Shown here: positions 43,500 to 50,314 of the stretch, one piece after another | Numbering within the stretch: position 1 is the first letter of the stretch | Layout: every line of letters starts with the position of its first letter | Assembly (NCBI GenBank): GCA_023425645.1 | Contig: JAFACG010000002.1 | Span: forward strand, 1-64,000 | Reading direction: 5' to 3' | Source: Pseudomonadota bacterium | GTDB lineage: Bacteria > Pseudomonadota > Gammaproteobacteria > Burkholderiales > Burkholderiaceae_B | Length of the DNA: 64,000 nt | Position numbers and translations under genes: made by a program | Notes under the pieces: generated by a model | Told to the model about the DNA's origin: nothing | What the model saw: only the letters and a program-made list of their open reading frames with translations | Database searches by the model: none

Positions 43500-44735
43500 A
43501 TGCCTCGCCTCAAGCGCGACCCCGTCTGGCACGACGGCAACCGGATCACCCTGCTGCAGAATGGCCAGGATTTCTTCCCGGCCATCTGCCGGGCTATTGC
43601 CCAGGCGCAGCACAGCATCCATCTGGAAACCTACATCTTCAACCTGGATGACAGCGGGCACAGCGTGCTGGAGGCTTTGCGCGAGGCCAGCGCCCGGGGC
43701 GTGCGCGTGCGCGTGGTGATCGACGGCTTCGGCAGCGATCGCCATGCCCTGCAGATAGCCGAGCAATTGCGCGCCATGCGCGCCCGCTACCGCATCTACA
43801 GACCCAAGCCGCGCGGCTGGCGCGAACCGCGCCTGTCCTTGCGCCGTCTGCGCCGCCTGCATCGCAAGGTGCTCGTGGTGGACGAGCGCATCGGTTTCGT
43901 GGGCGGCATCAATATCCTGGACGATTTCGACGACGTTCCCTTGCTGGACGGGCGGACCAATCCGCGCTTTGATTTCGCGGTGCGCTGCGAGGGACCCATC
44001 GTGGACGACATGGTGCGTGCGCAGCAGGCCTTGTGGCTGCGCATGGCCTGGCGCCGGCGAGACGATTGGGAGAGCTTCACCCAGCGCTTCTTGCAGTGGC
44101 GGCTCCGGCAGCAGCGGCGCCGGAACTGGATGCGCCAGCACCCATTGGCGGAAAAGGGACTGCGCGCCACTTTGCTGCTGCGCGACAATGTGCGATACCG
44201 TCAGCAGATCGAGAAAGCCTATCTGCACCTGCTCGCGACCGCCCGCCAGGACGTGATCCTGGCCAATGCCTACTTCTTCCCCGGCCGCAAGCTGCGCCGC
44301 CAGCTGGAAAAGACCGCGGCGCGCGGGATACGGGTGCGGCTGCTGCTGCAGGGCCACGCCGAGTACTTCCTGCAGTATCGGGCCTGCCGCTACATGTACG
44401 GCCAGTTGCTGGACGACGGGATCGAGCTCTACGAATACAACGCCAGCTACCTGCACGCCAAGGTGGCGGTCGTGGACGACTACTCGATGGTGGGTTCGTC
44501 CAACCTGGACCCATTCAGCCTGCTGCTGGCCCGCGAAGCCAATGTGCTGATCGATGACGCAGGCTTTTCCGCCGACCTGCGCCGGCGCCTGGAGCGCGAG
44601 ATTCGCGATTGTTCCAGGCAGGTGACCGCGGAGCAGTACCGCAGCCTGGGGCCGCTGAGCCGCCTGGTGGACTACCTGGCGTATGGCATGCTGCGGCTGG
44701 GCGTGCTGCTGACCGGGAAATCGTCTTTGTATTGA
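43500..44735 (+). CDS. clsB: Cardiolipin synthase B-like phospholipase D protein
   Basis: A 411-aa PLD-superfamily protein with two HKD motifs, HRKVLVVDERIGFVGGIN near residue 120 and HAKVAVVDDYSMVGSSNLD near 319. This layout and length, without long N-terminal membrane segments, match ClsB, which makes cardiolipin from phosphatidylglycerol at the inner membrane. It follows the EEP gene by 45 bp. Confidence 0.9.
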   Translation: MPRLKRDPVWHDGNRITLLQNGQDFFPAICRAIAQAQHSIHLETYIFNLDDSGHSVLEALREASARGVRVRVVIDGFGSDRHALQIAEQLRAMRARYRIYRPKPRGWREPRLSLRRLRRLHRKVLVVDERIGFVGGINILDDFDDVPLLDGRTNPRFDFAVRCEGPIVDDMVRAQQALWLRMAWRRRDDWESFTQRFLQWRLRQQRRRNWMRQHPLAEKGLRATLLLRDNVRYRQQIEKAYLHLLATARQDVILANAYFFPGRKLRRQLEKTAARGIRVRLLLQGHAEYFLQYRACRYMYGQLLDDGIELYEYNASYLHAKVAVVDDYSMVGSSNLDPFSLLLAREANVLIDDAGFSADLRRRLEREIRDCSRQVTAEQYRSLGPLSRLVDYLAYGMLRLGVLLTGKSSLY

Positions 44736-44931
44736 CCGCGCGCCTTCGCGCCGGCCTTGCCGTTCGCGACGAGGATACGCGGGGCCGGCGGCGTTCCTCA
44801 TCTAGGCGAAAAAGCCCGGGCTGCTGGCCTTTGAGCCGATAGCTCTATACATTATGGCTTGGCGCCGTCTGGCTGCGCGCTTGCGCCGCCCAGGCGGAAA
44901 GCCGGAGACGACATCCTACCAAGAGAGGGCT

Positions 44932-45825
44932 ATGACACAGGAACTGGAACTGTTGAACGAACACCGCTGCTTCGATGGCTGGCAGCGCTATTACCAACAC
45001 GCGTCGCAGGCGATCGGCCTGCCCATGCGCTTCTCCGTTTATCTGCCGCCGCAGCTGCAGGCCAAGGCGCACAAGGGGGCGGCGAGCCTGGAGCAGGCAG
45101 TGGGCCAGGGCCGCGTGCCCGTGCTGTTCTTCCTGGCGGGCCTGACCTGCACGGAAGAAACGTTCATGATCAAGGCCGGCGCGCAGCGCTACGCCGCCGA
45201 GCACGGCATCATGCTGGTGGCGCCGGACACCAGCCCGCGCGGCGCGGGCGTGCCCGGGGAAGACGAGGGCTGGGACCTGGGAACAGGGGCGGGCTTCTAC
45301 CTGGACGCCACCGAGCCGGGCTGGAGCACGCACTATCGCATGGAGAGCTATGTGGCGCGCGAGCTGTTCGAGCTGGCGACCACGGTGCTGCCCGGCGATG
45401 CGGCGCGCGCCGGCATCTTCGGCCATTCCATGGGCGGGCATGGCGCCCTGACGCTGGCCTTGCGGCACCCGGGCCAGTACCGCTCCGTATCCGCTTTCGC
45501 GCCCATCGCCGCGCCCACTCGCTGCCCCTGGGGAGAAAAAGCCTTTGGCGCCTATCTGGGACAGAACCGCCAGGCCTGGGAGGCGCATGATGCCAGCGTG
45601 CTGATGGCGGAAGCCAGCGCGCCATATCCCGCCGGCATCCTGGTGGATCAGGGCCTGAGCGACGGCTTCCTGGCCGAGCAACTGTACCCCGAAGCCTTCG
45701 AGCAGGCGTGCGAGCGGGCTGAACAGCCGCTCACGCTGCGCCGCCACGAAGGGTACGACCATGGTTATTACTTCATTTCCACCTTCATCCAGGACCATAT
45801 GCGCTTTCACGCTGAACGGCTGTGA
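44932..45825 (+). CDS. fghA: S-formylglutathione hydrolase
   Basis: A 297-aa alpha/beta hydrolase of the esterase D family that hydrolyses S-formylglutathione to formate in formaldehyde detoxification. The nucleophile Ser is in FGHSMGGHGAL and the catalytic His in EGYDHGYYF. The N-terminal substrate-cap motif FLAGLTCTEETFMIKAGAQRYAAE is specific to this family. The preferred ATG follows GAGAGGG. A glutathione-dependent formaldehyde dehydrogenase is not adjacent. Confidence 0.92.
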   Translation: MTQELELLNEHRCFDGWQRYYQHASQAIGLPMRFSVYLPPQLQAKAHKGAASLEQAVGQGRVPVLFFLAGLTCTEETFMIKAGAQRYAAEHGIMLVAPDTSPRGAGVPGEDEGWDLGTGAGFYLDATEPGWSTHYRMESYVARELFELATTVLPGDAARAGIFGHSMGGHGALTLALRHPGQYRSVSAFAPIAAPTRCPWGEKAFGAYLGQNRQAWEAHDASVLMAEASAPYPAGILVDQGLSDGFLAEQLYPEAFEQACERAEQPLTLRRHEGYDHGYYFISTFIQDHMRFHAERL

Positions 45826-45842
45826 GGATGTGAAGGATGGCG

Positions 45843-45916
45843 TAGCGCCCTGTCATGTTTTTGTTTTGTAAGGGCGCTAAGCTGCAGACAGGCAGGGCTT
45901 GCCCTGCCTGTTTTTT
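45843..45916 (+). terminator. Tandem hairpins after fghA, second with T-run
   Basis: The first stem TAGCGCCCT (45843-45851) pairs with AGGGCGCTA (45871-45879) across a T-rich 19-nt loop. The second, ACAGGCAGGGC/GCCCTGCCTGT (45888-45911), is followed by a T-run and is a strong intrinsic terminator. Confidence 0.85.
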
Positions 45917-46017
45917 ATTTCCTGCCCGCGCCGGGGCGTGCCGTAGACGGGTTGTTTTTTGTCATCAGGCTGGAACTTTTTCTTGCTGAGGGGCTCCTAA
46001 TCCTGTATTGCAATTTT

Positions 46018-46044
46018 TTAGCACTCCCCACGCCAGAGTGCTAA
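46018..46044. promoter_or_regulatory. CIRCE element upstream of rpoH
   Basis: TTAGCACTC, nine bases, GAGTGCTAA is a perfect match to the consensus CIRCE operator bound by the HrcA repressor. It lies 83 bp before the rpoH start. A weak sigma70-like pair, TTGCTG (45983-45988) and TATTGC (46006-46011), sits immediately upstream with a 17-bp spacer. The rest of the 302-bp gap holds the fghA terminator. Confidence 0.95.
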
Positions 46045-46127
46045 ACTGAGATCAACATCGATATACGTTTCGTCCGGTGCGTGTTTGAGCTTCTTGTTCC
46101 CGCCGGCCGACTTTTGAAGGATTTTCC

Positions 46128-47021
46128 ATGACACAACAAGCGAACGCTTTGGCCCTGGCGTCTGGTAATGAACTCGTCGCTTCGGTCTCCAATCCAGGCG
46201 CCCTGGGTACCATTGAAGCGTATATTTCCGCCGTCAACCGCCTGCCGCTGCTCAGCGCCGAGCGCGAGACAGAACTGGGCCAGCGCCTGCGCGACAAGGG
46301 GGACCTGGACGCGGCCCGTGAACTGATCATGTCGCACCTGCGCCTGGTGGTTTCCATTTCGCGCCAGTACCTGGGCTATGGCCTGCCGCACGCCGACCTG
46401 ATCCAGGAAGGCAATGTGGGCCTGATGAAAGCCGTCAAGCGCTTCGATCCCGATCGCGGGGTCCGCCTGGTGTCTTTCGCCGTGCACTGGATCAAGGCCG
46501 AAATCCACGAATACGTGGTGCGCAACTGGCGCATGGTCAAGGTCGCCACCACCAAGGCCCAGCGCAAGCTGTTCTTCAACCTGCGCCGCATGCGGCCCGA
46601 CGGCCAGACGCTGGACTCGGCACAGGTGGACGAGATCGCCCGCGAACTGGACGTGCGTCCGCAGGATGTCAGCGAAATGGAAGTGCGCCTGTCGGGCCAC
46701 GACCTGGCGCTGGAAGCGCCCAGCGACGACGACGAGAGCTTTGCGCCCATTTCCTACCTGTCCGACGACGGCCACGAGGAACCTTCGCAGGTGCTGGAGC
46801 GTCGCGCCCAGGACATGCTGGAAGGCAGCGGCCTGGAGGAAGCCATAGCCGCGCTGGACGAACGTTCCCAACGCATCGTGCGCGCCCGCTGGCTGCAGGA
46901 TGAGGGCGGCGCCACGCTGCACGAACTGGCCGCCGAATTCGGCGTGTCGGCCGAGCGTATCCGCCAGATCGAGTCCGCCGCATTCAAGAAGCTGCGCCTG
47001 GCCCTGGCCGGATCGGTTTAA
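46128..47021 (+). CDS. rpoH: Heat-shock sigma factor RpoH (sigma32)
   Basis: A 297-aa sigma70-family factor. Region 2 includes LIQEGNVGLMKAVKRFDP and the RpoH box QRKLFFNLR is present (about residues 145-153), which is diagnostic. Region 4 ends with the HTH FGVSAERIRQIES. It directs transcription of chaperones and proteases. The CIRCE element upstream implies HrcA control, linking the two main heat-shock circuits. Confidence 0.97.
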   Translation: MTQQANALALASGNELVASVSNPGALGTIEAYISAVNRLPLLSAERETELGQRLRDKGDLDAARELIMSHLRLVVSISRQYLGYGLPHADLIQEGNVGLMKAVKRFDPDRGVRLVSFAVHWIKAEIHEYVVRNWRMVKVATTKAQRKLFFNLRRMRPDGQTLDSAQVDEIARELDVRPQDVSEMEVRLSGHDLALEAPSDDDESFAPISYLSDDGHEEPSQVLERRAQDMLEGSGLEEAIAALDERSQRIVRARWLQDEGGATLHELAAEFGVSAERIRQIESAAFKKLRLALAGSV

Positions 47022-47069
47022 GACTCAAACAGTTACATCTTTTTCGGGAAATCGAAGAACTTAAGCTCC

Positions 47070-47209
47070 TCACGGCGGACTAAACAATACATGTGCTGAT
47101 TATTGCCACCTACGCAATCCAGCATATGTCGTCCGCTTCGGCTTCTCCTCTTCCCCTCCCTTTTGAAGCGGATGTTTACGGGACACCAGCAAGGGTGTCC
47201 CTTTTTTTT
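47070..47209 (+). ncRNA. Candidate structured RNA in the rpoH 3' region
   Basis: A long nested hairpin forms on the plus strand. GCGGAC (47075-47080) pairs with GTCCGC (47131-47136), ACATGTGCTG (47089-47098) with CAGCATATGT (47120-47129, one G-U pair), and ATTGC (47102-47106) with GCAAT (47114-47118). A pyrimidine-rich tract follows, then an intrinsic terminator. The G-U pair would be a mismatch on the other strand, and the T-run points the same way, so plus-strand RNA is favoured. No known RNA family was recognised. Confidence 0.5.
47180..47209 (+). terminator. Intrinsic terminator in the rpoH 3' region
   Basis: The stem GGGACAC/GTGTCCC is followed by eight T. It ends the rpoH transcript or a processed or independent small RNA. 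Confidence 0.92.
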
Positions 47210-47339
47210 GGCTTTTCGAAGAATTCCGGGGATTCCTCCGTGTTTGGCGAGCCGTTTGGGCCAAGCGGAAAGAACCTCGGATTCTCGAGAAGCAGGCCGG
47301 GGCGCGCCGCGCCGGCAAGCCATCAGCCCTGTCCGCTCT

Positions 47340-47430
47340 TTCTGCGCCTTGAACGGCGTCTTCAAAAAACCGGTTCGGCATCGACTTGGCAATTCAGTCC
47401 TCGGAATACCTCGAAGAACCTTTTTTTGCC
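47340..47430. repeat. Dispersed repeat, copy B
   Basis: This is the counterpart of 359-450, in the same orientation, 130 bp beyond the rpoH terminator and 36 bp before the end of the copper receptor gene. The inner palindrome seen in copy A is degraded here. The rest of 47210-47466 holds no gene. Confidence 0.7.
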
Positions 47431-47466
47431 CGCGCGGGGCGGATGTCCCGCCCGGTGCAGCCGGCC

Positions 47467-49518
47467 TTAGAACGACAGGGCCGCCTTCAGCCAGACCGTG
47501 CGCCCCGGATCGTTGAAGCGGGTCGCCGCGGCGTAGCCGAATCCGCTGTTGCCGGCCAGGTTCAGGTGTTCGCTGTAAGTCTTGTCGAACACATTGTCCA
47601 CGCCCGCCGTCAATGCCAGATGTCGGTTGACCTTGTAGCCTCCATACAGGGACACGGTGCCGAAACCGCCGGTCGGCCCGAAGTCATACCCCACCACATT
47701 GCCCTGGCCGCTCGCGTAGCGGTTCTGGGCGGCCACCAGGCGCCAGACGCCGCCTGCCGACCAGGCGCCGCCCGTGTAATCGGCGTTCAGGCGCAGGTCC
47801 AGCGGCGGCATCTGCGGCAGGGGGCGGCCGTCGCTGCGGTTGCGGCCCCAGGCGTAGGCCAGGGCGGCGCCCAGCTTCCAGTCCCGGCCGACCTGAACGT
47901 CCGCGCCCAGTTCCGCACCCATGATGCGGGCCTGCACATTGCGTGCCTGGGCGCCGGCGCCCATCATGCCGCCGGATGGGTAGTCGAACAGGATGTAGTC
48001 CTGAATATGGCCGGCATAGGCTGAGGCCCAGGCCGACAGGGTCTCGCCCTTGTACTGCGCGCCTATGTCCAGCTGAGTGGTCTTTTCAGGCCGCACGCCC
48101 AGGAAGGCGCTGGCGCTGCCCTGCGGGCCGCGCTGGGGGGAAATCAGCTCCCAGTAGTCCGGCATGCGCTGCACATGGCCCAGACCGGCATACAGACTCA
48201 GCGGCATGGATTTCAGATCGTGTTCCAGGCGCAGAAAACCGCTGGGCAGGGCCTCGCGCCGGCGCACGCCGGCGCCGGGGTTGGGCATGTTCATCATGCC
48301 GCTGCCCAGGGTAGGGCGCAGGTCCTTGGCTCCTGCCCGGTCCAGCCGCGCGCCGCCCGCCAGGCGGTAGCCGTCGGCCAGCTCCCAGCGGGCTTCCGTG
48401 AACACGCCCAGATTGTCGAACTCCGCATCCTTGATCCACGGCTGGTCGCGATAGTCCTGGCGTCCCATGGCGCTGCGCTTGCGGTGGCGGCTGCGCTGCA
48501 GGTCCAGGCCGGTGGTCAGGGTCAGTTTTTCGCGCAGCGTCCAGTCCGCGCTGAGGCGCGCGCCCCAGGTCAGCCTGTCCATGTTGGACGCCATGGGCAT
48601 GGACATGCCGCCGCCCGGCTTGAAGGGGCGCAGCTCATGGTTGTCCATGACGTGATCGGCGTAGTTGTAGTAGAGCTGGGCTTCGACATTGCGCAGCAGG
48701 CCCTGGTCCATGTCTTTCTTGAAGCGCATGCCCAGGCTCTCGCGCTTGAAGCGCGTGCCGTCCATGCCGCGCCCGGCGTAGCGGGCGTAGCCATCGCCGG
48801 TTCCAGCGCTCAGCTCCAGCAGCGTGTCCGGGTCGGGCGTCAGGCCAACCGAGACGTCCGCATTCCATTTTTTCCAGCGCGAGGGCACGCGTTTGCCGTC
48901 GCCGTCGCTATAGTCCTGCGCCCGGTCCCGGTTGACGGTCAGGCGCGTGTAGTAGGATGCATTGCCGGCCGCAAAGTCCGCCGCACCGGCATGGCGGCCC
49001 CAGGAGCCGCCCAGCAGGCTGGCTTCCAGCGTGGCGTCCGGTTCCGTGAAAGCGGGCGGCTTGCGCTCGAAGCGCACGGTGCCGGCGGAGGCGCCCGGTC
49101 CCCAGCGCACGCTTTGCGGGCCCTTGATGATGGTCAGCTCGTCGAAGGATTGCGGAGAAATGTAGGAGGTCGGGGCGTCCATCCGGGCCGGGCAGGCGCC
49201 GGGCATGGCGCTGCCGTTGGCCAGGATGGCCAGGCGCGAGCCGAACATGCCGCGCAGCACGGGATCGCCGTTGCTGCCGCCGTTGCGTATGGCGGTGAAG
49301 CCGGGGATGGTCTTCAGGTAGTCTGCGCCGTCGCTGGCGGGCAAGGGCAGGCGCGGCAGCTTGGGATTGGTGCTGAACAGCAGTGGTGATTCGGGCGCCA
49401 CGCCGGTGACGACGATGGGGCTCAGCTGTTCGACGGGCGGGGTCTGGGCGGCGGCGGGATGGAACAGGCAGGCCAGGACGCCGGCGCTGATCAGGCCGGG
49501 TGCAAATGTATTCTTCAT
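47467..49518 (-). CDS. TonB-dependent copper receptor (OprC/NosA type)
   Basis: A 683-aa outer-membrane receptor with a signal peptide ending in HPAAAQ. The TonB box-like segment SPIVVTG is followed by a plug domain with CPARMDAPTSYISPQSFDELTIIKGPQ, typical of the copper-receptor subfamily. Met-rich loops such as MSMPMASNM and GSGMMNMPN suit copper binding. The C-terminal strand ends in Phe (WLKAALSF), as expected for beta-barrel insertion. A DUF2946 gene lies upstream in the same direction. Confidence 0.92.
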   Translation of the reverse strand: MKNTFAPGLISAGVLACLFHPAAAQTPPVEQLSPIVVTGVAPESPLLFSTNPKLPRLPLPASDGADYLKTIPGFTAIRNGGSNGDPVLRGMFGSRLAILANGSAMPGACPARMDAPTSYISPQSFDELTIIKGPQSVRWGPGASAGTVRFERKPPAFTEPDATLEASLLGGSWGRHAGAADFAAGNASYYTRLTVNRDRAQDYSDGDGKRVPSRWKKWNADVSVGLTPDPDTLLELSAGTGDGYARYAGRGMDGTRFKRESLGMRFKKDMDQGLLRNVEAQLYYNYADHVMDNHELRPFKPGGGMSMPMASNMDRLTWGARLSADWTLREKLTLTTGLDLQRSRHRKRSAMGRQDYRDQPWIKDAEFDNLGVFTEARWELADGYRLAGGARLDRAGAKDLRPTLGSGMMNMPNPGAGVRRREALPSGFLRLEHDLKSMPLSLYAGLGHVQRMPDYWELISPQRGPQGSASAFLGVRPEKTTQLDIGAQYKGETLSAWASAYAGHIQDYILFDYPSGGMMGAGAQARNVQARIMGAELGADVQVGRDWKLGAALAYAWGRNRSDGRPLPQMPPLDLRLNADYTGGAWSAGGVWRLVAAQNRYASGQGNVVGYDFGPTGGFGTVSLYGGYKVNRHLALTAGVDNVFDKTYSEHLNLAGNSGFGYAAATRFNDPGRTVWLKAALSF

Positions 49519-49614
49519 GATGGAATTCCAGGGGACGCCGGTCTCCCTGCGACCGGTTCGCAAGGCAGGGGCGTCGAATAGAAAGGGCGCGCGGCGTGAG
49601 CCGGGCGCGGGAAG

Positions 49615-50052
49615 TCAGGCAGGAAGAAGAGAAGGCGGGGCGCGCTGGCCCACGGGCGGGCCGCGGATGAAGGCCTGGTCCGGGATCGGTTCCAGGACCG
49701 GCAGCAGCAGAGGCCGGAAACGGCCGCTGTGCAGGGGAGGCAGGGCGGCGAGCGGAGCGGGGCTCAGGGCCGCCTGCAGCATCATGGCGAATGGGCAGGT
49801 GGCGCTGGTGGTGGCCTCGTCCTGGTGCTGGACGGGCTCTTCGCCCATCAGGGCGGTCCATTGCCGGGCCGCCTCGGGAGACAGGGTCTGGCCGGCCGGC
49901 AGGCAGAAGGTCAGGGCGTAGCCCTGCTCGGTCTGCCTGGGCATGTAGCCCGCGGGCACCACGCCGCGCAGCATGAGCGCCAGCAGCAACAGGCACAGGC
50001 CCAGGCGTCTGGGCCAGGATGCGGCGTCAAGAGAAGGGCGCGGGGAGCTCAT
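49615..50052 (-). CDS. DUF2946 family protein
   Basis: A 145-aa protein with an N-terminal hydrophobic segment (LGLCLLLLALMLRGVVPAGYMP) that acts as signal or anchor. The CLPAG and CPFAM cysteine motifs place it in DUF2946. Such proteins commonly accompany copper receptors, so a role in periplasmic copper handling is likely. It lies 96 bp upstream of the receptor start. Confidence 0.85.
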   Translation of the reverse strand: MSSPRPSLDAASWPRRLGLCLLLLALMLRGVVPAGYMPRQTEQGYALTFCLPAGQTLSPEAARQWTALMGEEPVQHQDEATTSATCPFAMMLQAALSPAPLAALPPLHSGRFRPLLLPVLEPIPDQAFIRGPPVGQRAPPSLLPA

Positions 50053-50314
50053 GGCGTAGCAGTATAGCGATTCGCCCGGCTCACGGATTTGTTCCAGCGC
50101 AGCCGTCCATGAAAAAAAGAGGTCCCGCCGCGTACGGAAAAAACGTAAATTTTGGTAGAAAAGGCCCTGCCTCGGGCTGTGCTTCAGGTAAAAAGCGCTA
50201 TGCTAATCCTTGCGGGGAGCGGGGCGTCCCGTGCCGATCCGGCCCGACTTGCGGCCATGCCTGGTGTTCACTCATACGCGGATCGGCTCATCGCCGATGA
50301 CAGAGGACGTTGTG

